Source of the DNA: Salvia splendens
Lineage: Eukaryota; Streptophyta; Magnoliopsida; Lamiales; Lamiaceae
Direction of reading: 5' to 3'
DNA length: 64,000 bases
Assembly (NCBI RefSeq): GCF_004379255.2
Contig: NC_056038.1
Location: 27,950,061-28,014,060, forward strand
The position numbers and the translations under genes were made by a program. Within the stretch, counting starts at the first letter, position 1, and every line of letters begins with the position of its first letter. Shown here piece after piece: positions 1 to 11,634 of this stretch. The notes beneath the pieces were generated by a model, which worked only from the letters and a program-made list of their open reading frames with translations, was not told the DNA's origin and ran no database searches.

Positions 1-1139
1 ATAAGATGACGTTGGTGTGGTATAGCACTGAATGGATCTAACAGCAAGACGTGTCTTTGTGCTATCTACTGAAAGACTAGGTCTTGATGAATAACTATTT
101 CTTAATGTACATACGTTAGCATTGAGCATACGGTATTGGTTATTCACTACTTTGACTTATCAAATGGTGTGGATTTTTCGCAACCCAATAATCCTGATAT
201 CTTGGGTAGTGGTGATTAATATCTAGTGGTGCTAGGATTGCTATTATGTTGAATCGTGCGCGAGGTGAGTCTTGTTTGATAATGTCCTCAAGAGGAGCTC
301 GAACAAGGTTTTATTATTCGGAAACTGACCAGTTGGAATTTAATCATTCCATGAATACTAATTAAGTGTTTCTTGCTAAGTCCACTCTTGGAATTAATAA
401 GATATTAATTAATTAAGTCCATAGCAGACTTCAATTAATTAATGGACATTTGTGTCTTAAGTGCGGGAAATAAACATTTGACTAAAATGGAAACTCAGAT
501 TACTTGTAATTTCATATTTGGATGGGCAGTGCAATATTATTATTGTAGTGGCTAATAATGATATTCCAATAGAAGTTTGTATTAAATTGTGGGTTCAATT
601 TAATTAGTAAAACTAATTGGATGAGGCCACAACCAAACCTCCATAGATCCCTGACTGGGCCCAAATATGAACTTAATATAAATAGGAGAATAAATGAGAG
701 ACGGAATTAATTAATTTCTCTGCTGAAAATTTTGTCCCTCTCTAATTGGAGAAGGGGACGAAAATTTCATGTTTTTCCCCTCCGTGAGATTTTCCTGTCT
801 TCTTTATTCGAGTCCTAGTATTTTGATAAGATCATCCCACCCTGATATTGAGATACAGTTCGGGAACCAGTCAGAAGATCCGTGGTCTAGTATTGAAGAT
901 CTTCGTGGAGAAGGCGCGAGCAATCGATGATTCTTTGGAGAATCAAATCGGTAACTCTAAACCATAGAAATCATGTTTTAGGATTTATATTCTTTAAGGA
1001 TGAATTATTTGCGTTCTAGCATGCAATTCTGTGTTAACATGTGAATTGATTAGTCCCATAATCTGTCAAATAGATCATATGTTTGATTTATTTGTTTTGT
1101 ACAATTCTTCCACTATGCAAGGGGATCCTAACCCCAACA
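1..1139 (+). repeat. Partial LTR, same family as element B
   Basis: The segment matches the last three quarters of the element B LTR (compare 20460-21623), including the TATAAATAGGAG promoter stretch near 678 and the terminal CCCCAACA. It is cut by the window edge. What follows 1139 is not the TGGTATCAGAGC primer-binding site seen after the 5' LTRs of A and B, so this is either a 3' LTR whose body lies to the left or a solo LTR. A target duplication cannot be tested because the left end is missing. Confidence 0.85.
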
Positions 1140-2660
1140 ACTTCATCGTTTTAGAAGCTCGGCGTTTATTATTTCAGTGTTGAACCTTAAATATCGTAGT
1201 TATGGAAGTTTATGTTTTCTGTTTAGCTGATTCTGATGTTGGATTGTTGGTATTTACTGTTTTGGATGCTTTTCGCAATTGATGTTTGATTCTAAGTTGA
1301 GATCGGGTTTATCAGAGTTGATTTGTCGTTGAATTGGTTGAATCGGAGTTGAGGAGTATGGGTTTGACGTATTGGAGTTGGTTTTTGTTGATCTGAGTTG
1401 AATTGTTGAACGGAGTTGTGGATCTGAATCGTGATGTTCTGAAATTTGCATGGTTATGGATGTTTACTGTTTTCTGCTTGTTTCGCTCGGCCTAGTAGTA
1501 GTAGATCTAGTCATTTCGTGTTTGATCGTAATGTTTGAAGTCGGATATGTGATTGTTGTGTATTCATATGCTTGATGCTCTGTTTCGCCTCTGTTTATTT
1601 AGATTGTTGGAGAAGATGAAGGTAGAAGTTAGTTAGGAGTCGGATATGTCACTGGTGTTGTTTACTTTCTGCAGCTTTTCTGTCGTCATAGCTAATTCGG
1701 GAAAATGGTCCCCACTGCATGATACGTATTGTCTAGCTGATTTTGGACCTGTTTACCTGGTCTAGTAGTTTAGTTGTTGAATTTCTCTAGTTAAATTTCA
1801 TCTCTGTTGCTCATGTATGCGTACGTACTTTTTTTTGTTCCCTAGGTCTAGCAGATAGGATAGTCACTTTTAATTTCCTCCAAGTCTAGTAGTTAAACAA
1901 GTCTTAACTCATGAGTTGCGTGGCAGCAGCCAACCCCTTCCAAGTCCTCTGAACACTTGCTTACCCCTTCCATCTCCGTGGGATCGATCCTTACTACCTT
2001 ATACTAGTCAATAGTAAATGAGTTAAGGTTTTGATAGTAATTGAGAGTATCCCAACGACATAGACAAATAGTTTAGGGAGTTCCTAGGCCTAGCGGTTGA
2101 GTGAATCCTCTGGACCTGTTTGATCTGCACTTTGCACACACGCACACCAGTCTTAGTCTCTTCCGATCAAATCTGTACTATCAAGTACTTTTGTTTAGAT
2201 TCTACCATGTTTTCCTCAATTTCCAGGGATTTGTCCTTGTTTGTTGATGAGATGAAGTGTATCTAAATATCTTGTAGAAATTTAGTGATGATTACAATTG
2301 GTTGATGAATTATTTTAACGTATCAATGTTTGCCTACCTCCATATCTTATTTTGTTGGTTCAATTGTGCTATTTCAATCCAATTGCTTAGCTAACATTTG
2401 AGTTTCTTTGCTTCTTCGTTGTAATTGAGAGATACATGTCTAAGTGAGATGAATTGAACATCAACCCGTGATCAATTCACATTCGAGAGAAGGGATGGTT
2501 ATGAGAGGGTATGAACCTTAGGGGCTCGGGAGTTAAATTAGTTGTATTGGGAGGAGACTCCGATAATCGAAGCTAATCCACAAATTGGGTGCACTCGAGA
2601 GATGCCCTAATCTAATTAAGTGATTTCATAATAAGATTGGAGGTGATCTTAGGTAAACTT
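1140..2660. other. Noncoding, probable old retroelement remnant
   Basis: There is no credible gene. The stretch contains repeated short words (variants of CTAGTAGT and CCTAGGTCTAG) and, near 1965-2010, a GTGGGATCGATCC block followed by an ACTACCTTATACTAG-like block. From memory this resembles leader or LTR sequence of plant Tat/Athila-type Gypsy elements. No LTR borders or target duplications were found, so it is at most a fragment. Confidence 0.3.
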
Positions 2661-4302
2661 ATGCATTTAATGAGTTAATATAAAAGATTGTAATGGGTCT
2701 TTTAATTCGATCAATAATATATGAAAAATGCATTTGATATATGAAAGTTATGACAACATAAGTTTAATATTAATTTATTATGAGATATTTGGAAGTTCTG
2801 AATTAATTTATAATTTCAAAAAATAAATATATTGAGGTGAAAGAGATGATAATATGGTGTCATGTGGGGTAATTATTAAAAATAAACATCATAAATACAA
2901 AAGATACACGTTAGATGAAATGCCATATTTAATTGCGTTATAAATATTTTTCTAATTATATTGTGATTCAATGAAATACGTTATTTAATACTATCATTTA
3001 TTTTAGTGACAAGATTTTGGTACACATAATGATACACATTGCAAGTTTATTACTGCAGATAATAATTTATCTCAAGGATGTATTTTGGTCGGTAAAAAGT
3101 ATTTTGCATATTTCCAATATAAATACGTGTTTGGTCTTTGTCTATGCATCCTTGGTTGTGTTAACTAAAACAAATAAACTCAATTATGACACAAACATTG
3201 TATCCCGTATCATTAACGACGTGACATGCTAATAAATTTTATCCTTCTATCTATATCCAAAACATTAATCCAATCAATTTTATTATTATTTAAAATGAGA
3301 AATATTTTTAAATATATTAATAATTTAATCTAAATTTTGTAATATTTATTAAAAATATGCATATGTATATTAAGATCCAAAATTGTTCTAATCAACTTAT
3401 TTTAGTTTTTAACTGATTAAATTTTATGTTTTTAGGTGTTATACAAAGTATTACTATTATATAATTCTGATTTGTAAAGTTCGCATAATTATATTATTTC
3501 TTACTGATTATATTTATATATTGAGAATATGCAAATAGTATATGAAAATTATTTGGGGCATGCACCGCATAGGAAGATAACACTAGTTACGTTGAAAAGG
3601 TAAACAATAAAAAATGCGAATAGATCAAGGCAGGGAGACCTTACGCGGGGAAAAAGCAACACGTATAATCCGGTCAACTGACTTGGAGAAATTAAATATA
3701 TTCATCAATTCCAAATATACAAATTTTCCCACTACAATAATGTATATCATGTGAATACTTAGTGAAGGATACAATAAACAACCCCAATCATAAACTGCTG
3801 TTCTATTTTTAAAAGATTTGTGGCTTTATCATAATAGAGCTGGCTGTCAACAACCTATTCGAATTTGTCGTGTAACTATAATTTATTAAAAAAAAGAAGA
3901 AGAAAAAAAGGAGTTGTACATTCTATTATTAATGGATACTGTATGCCTTTGAAACAACAGATAGGAGGAAGAGATTAGGTGAGAGCGATTAGAGCAGGAA
4001 TCAACTCTTAACTTAATTTAACTTAGCTTAGTAAAAAATATACTAGTATTATTAGTTGACCTTTAACAATAACAATTGCTATTCATGGGTTTGAAAAGTC
4101 AGCGATGTAAATTATAAGTTCATTATTTATATATCCATTACAAATTCCATGCGTGTTTATATGACTAAGCTTGCAAGTTGCAAACCTTTAATTTCACATG
4201 TTTATGATCAAATTACATATATAGAGATTGCTCCTTGTTTCAACAAATTGATTTATTTATTTTTTGTAGAAATAGCATATTAATATGAAATAAATTCCAC
4301 TT
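2661..4302. other. AT-rich intergenic DNA
   Basis: Very AT-rich sequence with A/T runs and no open frame that looks like protein. The right end, next to 4303-4647, is probably the 3' untranslated and downstream region of the minus-strand kinase gene. No repeat with clear borders was recognised. Confidence 0.5.
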
Positions 4303-4647
4303 TCACATTAATAATTTTAAACAAATATATTTCTGGTGTAAAAATGAAGGAGAGAGATGAAGATGGAGTAGGTTCACCTCTAAAATAGAATGAAGATAAA
4401 CTATACATGGTTTCCATATTTGTAGAATAAATCTGACATAGATAACTTCATTTTCATTTACACAGCTCTCTCGTCTCGTCTCATGAGAAGCACAAGCTCG
4501 TAACAAAACCATGAAAAAAGAAAGAAAAGAAAAGAAAAAGAAACAATACAATCTAATAAGCAAGCAGGGTACAAATTGTACAAGAAACCTTGTCTAACAA
4601 ATGAAAAATTACCCTCAAATGAGCGGATTCCCCTTGAGATTTAATCA

Positions 4648-6688
4648 TCAAGAGCTGCGATCATAAACGGCGGTGAAGGAGAACGTAGCATGAGAAGAAG
4701 GTGCAGAAGTCCATGTTGAGTTCTCAGCTGTATCGGAACCAGATGAGTTGAAATTGGACGATGTGAGGTGTGCGTTGGGCTTTGGCTTTGGATCGGTTTT
4801 GATCTTCAAGTCCATGAAATCAGAGATCAGCCCCGGCTTCGTGATTGCATCTTCATCAAAATCTTGATCTCCGGTAAGCATCCGGACAACAGTCGACATA
4901 GAGGGCCGAAGCTTTGGAGAGTCCTGCGTGCAGAGCAGACCGATCTTGAAGAACTTGCAAGCCTGCTCGGCATCAAATTGTCCATTGAGCGCTGTGTCCA
5001 CTAGTAGCACAAGCTCTTTTCTCTCATAAAGTTGCCATGTCTGCATCCCAAATACATAATGATCAAAACTCTTTTAAGGGCTATATAACAAATATGACAA
5101 GATTCTTCTCAAGAAAAATAACAAAACAAATATTGACAAGATAATAAAATGTCACCATGATGGGATCAGGCTGTACAAAGAAGCTTGAAAATAGACATCC
5201 AACGCAGACTAGTGTGGTTGTATGAAAATAATTCAAGCCATTTGATGGTTTATTTTTGCAAAGTGTTTTTGTCATCTCCACGGATTATTAGAACACAAGA
5301 GGTTTTCAAAGAGACGGTTGCAGCAAAGTTGAGATGTGTACCCTTTCAAGAATGTACTGTTCTTCTATGGGTAACCGTGTATTTGTATTGCATCTCCCGC
5401 TGACTATTTCAATAAGAAGAACCCCAAAACTGTAAATATCTGCACGCCGTGTCAACTGACCTCTTATCGCATATTCTGGTGCCAAGTAACCTCTGCAAAT
5501 GATCAAAATTATCCATATTGAATCATTTGGATAAAAAGAAATCATAAGTCTTAACAAAAATATCTAAATAAACGCCAAATCATACAAGCCTTTGGATTCA
5601 ATTCAACAAAAGCATGCATGCGATGTTGCAACTTACATGGTTCCAGCAACGCGTGTACTAACATGAGTCATGTTCGGAGGCATGAGCTTGGCAAGGCCAA
5701 AATCTGAAATTTTTGGGCTCAGATATTTGTCTAGAAGTATATTGCTTGCTTTGATGTCTCGATGGACTATATGCGGTCTAACTTCCTCGTGAAGATAGGC
5801 AAGCCCCCTAGCAACTCCTTTACAAATCTTAACTCGTTTTTGCCAGCTAAAATGGATGCTGCAGTGACCCCCACCTGCAGATGGTTAGAGATCATCAGAC
5901 AAGCTTATCTAATAATGGAAAATATACTTGTTTATGATAGCAAGGACATATAATCTCTATAAGGTGTACCAAGAAGTGTCGCTGCTAGACTGTTATTCTC
6001 AAGGTAGTTGTAAACGAGGATTCTTTGATTCTGTTCCACACAACAACCATAAAGCTTGACTAAATTTCCATGCTCTATGTCCGAAATCACTTGAATCTCC
6101 GTCAAGAACTCTCTAACTCCTTGTCTCGAGTCAGCAGAGAGAACCTTAATTGCAGCCATCTGCCCATTCCTAAGTTTTCCCTATTTATCCCAAGAGAATT
6201 TCCATCAGAATTCTGTATAGTCGCCTCCAAAAAAGTAGAAGTAAATTCTGTTACCTAATGCAATGAAAATATGAGACAAGCCTCTTTACCTTATAGACGG
6301 AACCAAATCCTCCCTCCCCGATTTTATTCGCTTGACTAAAACCATTGGTTGCAATTGTCAGCTCCTTGTATGAGTATAGAGTAACATTTTGCACTCCTGA
6401 GAGCTCTGTAAATGATTTAGCCTCATTAGCATCAACTCAAAGATGATCATGAAATATAAAAATAAGTGAAAATAGACAAAAGAAATATGAACAAATAAGC
6501 AACAGCAGCTTCAAAAATGAACAGGTCACTAAAGAAGGAAGTACAACCAAAGTTAAAAGAAAGAATTATTATTCATCCAATAATTTGCAGGGATCATTTA
6601 CATGCAAAAGTTTAAGAGGTTTACCATCTCCAAGCACCGGATCGCTTTGTGCTGAATTTCGTCCACATAAGAATGATAGACAGGTCAT
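4648..6688 (-). CDS. CRPK1: Receptor-like cytoplasmic kinase, CRPK1-like
   Basis: Six coding exons on the minus strand: 6688-6625, 6405-6290, 6180-5970, 5874-5637, 5492-5342 and 5040-4648, all with GT-AG introns and matching phases, giving 390 residues, the length I recall for Arabidopsis cold-responsive protein kinase 1 (At1g16670). The start is ATG at 6688 after a short N-terminal exon. A Ser/Thr kinase domain fills most of the protein: glycine loop [10 protein letters not shown], catalytic lysine in MAAIKVLS, catalytic loop HRDIKASN, activation-segment DFGLAK, and [12 protein letters not shown] before the C-lobe. There is no signal peptide or membrane segment, so it is a cytoplasmic-type member of the receptor-like kinase superfamily. 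In Arabidopsis CRPK1 phosphorylates 14-3-3 proteins in cold signalling; that role here is inferred from similarity. The C-terminal tail is Ser/Thr-rich. No coding disruption is seen. Confidence 0.9.
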
Positions 6689-7690
6689 AACTATAGGATA
6701 TACCAGTGACTTCAGCCTTGTATATCCACAGATATATTGCTTCACAATGTGGAAACTGCAACAAACAAAAGATATATATAGATCAAAATTAAATTACCAC
6801 TCAAAACTAGTTGCTAAATCATACTCTCAATTACATGATATAATGTCGGAAACATGAAATCTTCTACTCTCAATTACAAGGGATGCCGTAGTGCATCGAT
6901 AATCAATTATTGAGTTCATCTAGGGAGTTATATAAGACATCTCTTAGGATAAATGAATCAAGATTCTACAATGGCTTCCTCAATTTAACTTATAAATCAA
7001 AATCTACATGTGTTTCTCAAACATCTACAACAACAAGGCTATGTATTTCTGGTGAGGAGTATCATAATACCACTACTACCTAAAACACCCTGCTTGAGTA
7101 GTAGTGAAACACAAGACACTCTCATAAGAGAAATAAAGGAAGCCACATTTTATCAGAATCACAGTACCTACAATGTAACTAGCATCCTTACAAATCGCAA
7201 TCTACATGTATTTCCCAAATATGTACAAAAATAACGCCATGCATAATTGTAGTGAGTGCTAGCTCAAGCATACATTCTGACTAACTAACATGTCTATCAG
7301 AATCAAGATTTAGAACTTCACATCAAGCTCTGATTTTAGACAATTGATATGAAGAAGTAATGAAACTCCAAATGAGATTGCTTCCCACTTTTATAAATTT
7401 GCACTCAATCAAAACTGGCATGATAATTGAAAACCGCCCCAAAAACAAAGATAATTTTAATGATTAAATTCATCGATCATGCCTATAAGCAGAAAAGAAA
7501 AACCCCTTTATCAATATGAAACAAGAGAGAGATGGGGATAGGGAGAGAAATTAGTGGAAACGGCATAAAATTAAAGAGAAGTTAGCTGAGATTAATAAGC
7601 ACCTGAAGCCCAAGGACACGAGAAGCTCCGAAACCTTTGATCGGCGGAAAACGAACTACAGTTGAGAGGAGAGGAGAGGAAATAATAAAA
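6689..7690 (-). other. 5' untranslated region and leader intron of the kinase gene
   Basis: Upstream of the ATG at 6688, a good acceptor (TTTGTTGCAG) ends at 6756, so a noncoding exon piece spans 6755-6689. A matching donor follows a likely first noncoding exon at about 7690-7603 (CTTCAG then GTGCTT). This implies a leader intron of about 850 bp. Open frames on the plus strand here are chance. The transcription start is not determined. Confidence 0.5.
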
Positions 7691-7990
7691 TAAAATAAAT
7701 TGAAATCGCCGGTGATTTAGAGAAAAATGTTTTGTTCAAAAATTGTGACGTGAATTCTAGGAAGTTCCATGTGTTGCAAGATCAATAGATCTGCTGCCAA
7801 AGAAGAATGTATCAATTGAAATATCAAAACAGAAGACTATAAAAGTCAACCGCGGCGTATGACTCACTATCGTCTGGTCAAGTGGGTCACCTCGTTTTAA
7901 CACGCCTCCACTTTTTTTATACCCACATTTAATGTATAATTTGCATTTTTAATCATTTTTTCTTAAAAATTCTCATCAAACTTATGATTA

Positions 7991-8206
7991 ACGTATGATT
8001 TTTTACTTTTGTGTGAAGGGTAAAGCGTCACGCTTATTAATGTGTGTGAAGTGAAACCTTTTTTATAGTATGTGGGAATATGTGTTTTCTTCTAGGAAAC
8101 GTATGATTTTTTACTTTTGTGTGAAGGGTAAAGCGTCACGCTTATTAATGTGTGTGAAGTGAAACCTTTTTTATAGTATGTGGGAATATGTGTTTTCTTC
8201 TAGGAA
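7991..8206. repeat. 108-bp tandem duplication
   Basis: Positions 7991-8098 are repeated at 8099-8206 with no difference seen by eye. The unit is AT-rich, starts ACGTATGATTTTTTAC and contains AAGCGTCACGCTT. It lies about 300 bp upstream of the kinase transcript start and just before element G, so it may sit in the kinase promoter. Confidence 0.9.
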
Positions 8207-8234
8207 AGTTCAAATTTGAGTTTCCTACAGGGAA

Positions 8235-8533
8235 TGATACGAGTATTCTATTATTATTATTTTATTTAGATATTATAGGGATTTAGCATATCTTTTTTAT
8301 ATTCACACATATTTGAGTATTCCATAATAATTAGTCAATGAATGAAATAATACTTTGGCTCAATTAATTGTTCTTCAAGAAACAACCCCTAGGCTGCCGA
8401 CGAGAGATTCTCGCGCTCAGCCGCCACTTCGCCGGACAAGTCGCCGACCCAAACGCATTGGGCGTTCGACAACGTCGGCTTCGTTTCTTGATCGAGACTG
8501 AAATATACACGTTGAGGAAGCGATTCCTTAACA
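8235..8533 (+). repeat. 5' LTR of element G
   Basis: 299 bp, TGATACGAG to CCTTAACA. It differs from the right LTR mainly by lacking about 12 bp (TATAAATATGTG region) and by a few substitutions. Both LTRs have a GC-rich 3' half. Confidence 0.9.
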
Positions 8534-8535
8534 AC

Positions 8536-8549
8536 TGGTGCTTTCATCC
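8536..8549 (+). promoter_or_regulatory. Primer-binding site of element G
   Basis: TGGTGCTTTCATCC starts two bases after the 5' LTR. It begins with the TGG expected opposite a tRNA CCA end. The tRNA was not identified. Confidence 0.6.
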
Positions 8550-8559
8550 AGAGCTCTCC

Positions 8560-9435
8560 ATGGATGGCGCAGATGACGTGGCTCCGCCTGCCGGCCTCCT
8601 TACCGGAGGCAACGCTCAGGAGTTTCGCGGCGATACATCACGCCACTTCTCGATGGTAACCCGCCGCAGCGATAGCAATCCGCGGTTACCCCCGCGCGAC
8701 ACTTCGGAATACAGCAACCAGCAACGCGACGTTGCGGGGACGGTCGACGCCTCATCGCTAGGGTTTGAAAAGATCATGGCTCGGTTCGACAGGTTGGAAT
8801 CACGTTGGGAAGCAATCGATCGACGTGTGACAAAATTGCAGGCGTCAAGAGCAGCATATGGACAACAACACTATGTGGACTTCTATTCCGGATCTAGGCG
8901 TCGCCGGACTTGCTGGGATCCGCCATTCCGAACATCCGGTTGTCGTGAGGGAGAGATTCGCGCTCCTCCGCTGCTGGAACCACCGCCACAGCCGGTACCA
9001 GAACTGTTCTATGGCCCGCCGCATCGTGGAACATCGGACACTCCCGCGTCAAAACACACTACGCGCCCCTCTTTCGGCCCCTGGGGCTTTCTTCACGCTG
9101 ATTCAGCCGTGTCATCACGATTCCCACCTAGCGCGTATACTGGCCAGCCGCGAGAGCAGCCCCAAAACCGAAACCGGCACCTGCACCTGCACCCCACATC
9201 CCAAGCCCCCTTACCCCCACACATCCACAGCTCATTCTCGACCAGAAGCCACCGCTGCAGCACGTGCTCGACCAACAACCACAGCCAAGTCACCGCCGCG
9301 CAGCAGCGCCACCGGCCGCTACTGCTGCACCGCCCCCACCACTGCACATGGATCAGCAACGATCGCCATCCTACTGCCATCCTACGACTCACCTCCGTCA
9401 AGCTGGGGCATGCCTCGAATTGCCCACTACTGTGA
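8560..9435 (+). CDS. Gag-like protein of element G (N-terminal part plus P/H-rich tail)
   Basis: The first ATG after the primer-binding site opens a 291-residue frame. Its first ~100 residues include a short helical stretch (MARFDRLESRWEAIDRR), a pattern common at the N-terminus of plant retroelement Gag. After about residue 110 the product becomes rich in Pro, His, Ser and Arg without recognisable domains, and overlapping frames are also open because of high GC. There is no zinc knuckle. It could be a truncated or frameshifted gag rather than a working one. Confidence 0.5.
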   Translation: MDGADDVAPPAGLLTGGNAQEFRGDTSRHFSMVTRRSDSNPRLPPRDTSEYSNQQRDVAGTVDASSLGFEKIMARFDRLESRWEAIDRRVTKLQASRAAYGQQHYVDFYSGSRRRRTCWDPPFRTSGCREGEIRAPPLLEPPPQPVPELFYGPPHRGTSDTPASKHTTRPSFGPWGFLHADSAVSSRFPPSAYTGQPREQPQNRNRHLHLHPTSQAPLPPHIHSSFSTRSHRCSTCSTNNHSQVTAAQQRHRPLLLHRPHHCTWISNDRHPTAILRLTSVKLGHASNCPLL

Positions 9436-9524
9436 AGCAGTCCCTGCTCCAACGCCCGCCCTCCTGCCTGCATCCACCGAGCCTCCACTCCGCTACGAAG
9501 CTTGTTTCTTGTGAATAGAAATAC

Positions 9525-9783
9525 TTGGGAATTGAGGGTGATTCAAAAGTGTTGAATCCAGTTGACTTGCGGCTCAATGAGAAGAAATTAGTAGATGAAG
9601 AAGTACGAGCTATAGAGGTGGATAAAATTGATGACGATGATGGTGTTCATGATTCAAGTAAAATTGCAACATTTGATTTCGATGGTTGTCTCGCAAAGAC
9701 ATCTGTGAAGGGAGTGAATGCAGATACATGGTCCCTTGTGTCTCCTTCAATACCAGAGAAGCTCCATAATCGGTATAAAGATG
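9525..9783 (+). pseudogene. Captured fragment of a polynucleotide 3'-phosphatase gene (ZDP-like)
   Basis: The frame contains KIATFDFDGCLAKTSVK followed by ADTWSLVSPSIPEKL, the start of the HAD-type phosphatase domain of plant ZDP/PNKP 3'-phosphatases; DFDGC carries the nucleophilic aspartate. Only about 85 residues are present, ending at RYKD just where the family continues into the next core segment. The zinc fingers and the rest of the catalytic domain are missing. There is no ATG at the head of this frame, which opens right after a stop at 9516-9518. It is therefore a transduplicated gene fragment, not a gene. In Arabidopsis ZDP trims 3'-phosphates in base-excision repair and active DNA demethylation (known family role). 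Confidence 0.8.
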
Positions 9784-9960
9784 AGCTACATAATGCTCGC
9801 GAAGATACGGTTAATGGGTTGAAAGACATGTCAATATACTCTCGTATGGGTGTGAAGAGGATGGAGGAACTTGATAACAAGCCGTTTCATGTTACGATCA
9901 TGAGGAAGTTCATTGAGGATGTTTATATCGAATATGCAATAGTAGGTTATTGGAGATTGA
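9784..9960 (+). pseudogene. Captured fragment of an XH-domain gene (IDN2/FDM-like)
   Basis: Immediately after the ZDP-like piece, and in the same frame, the product reads as the end of a coiled coil (AREDTVNGLKDM) and then GVKRMEELDNKPFH. This is the hallmark start of the plant XH domain (family form GVKRMGELDxKPF) found in INVOLVED IN DE NOVO 2 and FDM proteins of RNA-directed DNA methylation. The fragment ends within the XH domain and degrades around residue 50. The XS and zinc-finger parts are absent. The fusion to the preceding fragment is seamless at about 9783. Confidence 0.7.
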
Positions 9961-10080
9961 AACAACGATCGTGTCCGTTTGATCCAGGAGGAGATAAATC
10001 GCCAAAGCTTCTTCTTTCAACTCTTCGTTGCTTCGTGATTTCCACCTTGAGCACAAGGTGGATTTTAACCGTGGGGGAGT
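9961..10080 (+). other. Polyprotein-tail remnant and polypurine tract of element G
   Basis: In the frame that reads LRDFHLEHKVDF the sequence resembles the last residues of plant retroelement polyproteins just upstream of the 3' LTR. It is followed by GTGGGGGAGT, a purine tract abutting the right LTR at 10081. Confidence 0.5.
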
Positions 10081-10391
10081 TGATACGAGTATTCTATTAT
10101 TATTATTTTGTTTAGATATTATAGGGATTTAGCATATCTTTTTTGTATCCACACATATTATAAATATGTGTGGAGTATTCCATAATAATTAGTCAATGAA
10201 TGAAATAATACTTTGGCTCAATTAATTGTTCTTCAAGAAACAACCCCTAGGCTGCCGACGAGAGATTCTCGCGCTCAGCCGCCACTTCGCCGGACTAGTC
10301 GCCGACCCAAACGCATTGGGCGCTCGACAACGTCGGCTTCGTTTCTTGATCGAGACTGAAATATACACGTTGAGGAAGCGATTCCTTAACA
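10081..10391 (+). repeat. 3' LTR of element G
   Basis: 311 bp, TGATACGAG to CCTTAACA, followed directly by the target duplication GGGAA at 10392-10396. Confidence 0.9.
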
Positions 10392-10396
10392 GGGAA

Positions 10397-11500
10397 CAAA
10401 AAATGTTTTTATTAGGATCGCAAATTCAAAATACACGAAATTTGGGTCAATCTTTAATTGCAATTAGAGATTTCTATATCGTATATTGCCATGACTATGA
10501 GTTACAAAATTTCATCCCGATAGAATTTCACACAAAAATTGTTAATTTTGCATGGCAAACACAATTTCAGGACTTTTCCTTATTTTTATTTGTGGAATCA
10601 TTTGATTATGTTACATTAAAATTTGTACATGGCAAACGTAAATCTATGATTTCTTTTTCAGTGTCATACAACAATTTCGAATCCAATATATCATTGCTTT
10701 TTGCTAAGCTATATACAAATATTTAATTATAAGGAAGGATTAATAAAAACTTTCTTATTACAATAAGAACTATATATGAATGCATTTGTTTTATTATTGA
10801 CGATAGTATGGCTTAGCTGTAAATTGTATTCCTTCCTATATTTGGTCAAGTGGGAGAATCCATACTTATTTAATTTGTTTTGCTGCTGTGTGAGTATATA
10901 TAATATTGTATGAAAATGTTCTTTAGCTTGACTCCTACACAAGAAATTCCCTTTTCAAATATTCAACATTAATCATACAAAAAAGCACACACGAGGTGTT
11001 CAGACACAATTCAACTTTTATAATATAAAAAATTCAGAATAGGATTAATAGTTTCATAAAGAAAATTTGGTGTAGATATAGTTACCTGCTTAAACATAAT
11101 TATAATATACACTTTTCTTGAGGGAGCTGTACTGGCTACTTGATGAGCTTAGTTAAATTTGATTTTATTTTTCAAATATGACAACGTAATACTATAACTG
11201 AAACATTTTTTCGGTTGGAAAAAGGTACTCCCTATATTCGGCCATGGTTTTGTTTTATATATTATGAAGATGAAGATACGAATTTGGAACTTGGTGTATT
11301 AAAAGTTTTATGTCATGTCACACACTTTATAAATGTGCAAGAATTTACTTATAGCTAAAATTTGATCGGGTCTGAGTCGAAGAACCATTTCTCTTCCTGG
11401 TTGACGCAAATGTGACATTTAGGGTGTGATTGGTTCACGTGTTTTCATAGATTTACGTATAGGAAGCTCAGTATCTGACCACCGTACTCTACCAGATTTG
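10397..11500. other. Intergenic DNA
   Basis: AT-rich sequence with no supported gene. A frame continuing out of the G LTR to 10726 has biased, low-quality composition and no recognisable domain. Confidence 0.5.
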
Positions 11501-11634
11501 TCAAGTAAGAATGCATATCTGCAGATCATCAGAGTTGAGGTGTAAGTAAGAAGCCACAAAAAATTGATCTGGGCTAATCACAAAGGCCGGGGAGAATAGA
11601 TATATGACATAAATGATATACCCCGTGTGAGAAG
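11501..11634 (-). other. 3' side of the interrupted gene: intron end and candidate last exon
   Basis: Read on the minus strand away from element E, the flank gives about 116 bp that could complete the intron begun at 48724, ending with CTGCAG at 11519. Continuing in phase 0, the candidate exon adds five residues and stops at TGA 11503-11501. In the empty site the intron would be about 125 bp, a normal plant size. The last exon is a guess; the reading frame may instead continue in another phase. Confidence 0.4.

Larger units (their letters stand above)
8235..10391 (+). mobile_element. Element G: small non-autonomous LTR element with captured gene fragments
   Basis: Two direct LTRs (8235-8533 and 10081-10391), each starting TGATACGAG and ending CCTTAACA, flank a 1.5-kb interior. 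A perfect target duplication GGGAA lies at 8230-8234 and 10392-10396. A primer-binding-site-like sequence follows the left LTR, and a purine tract GTGGGGGAG precedes the right one. The interior encodes a Gag-like N-terminus, then fragments of two host genes, then a short tail resembling the end of a retroelement polyprotein. No protease, reverse transcriptase or integrase is present, so it must have been moved by another element's enzymes. Confidence 0.9.

Noticed and set aside
10226..10726. Frame starting in the right LTR of G and running into intergenic DNA
   Set aside because: Starts at a non-ATG codon in the LTR and crosses the target duplication into AT-rich DNA; not a gene.
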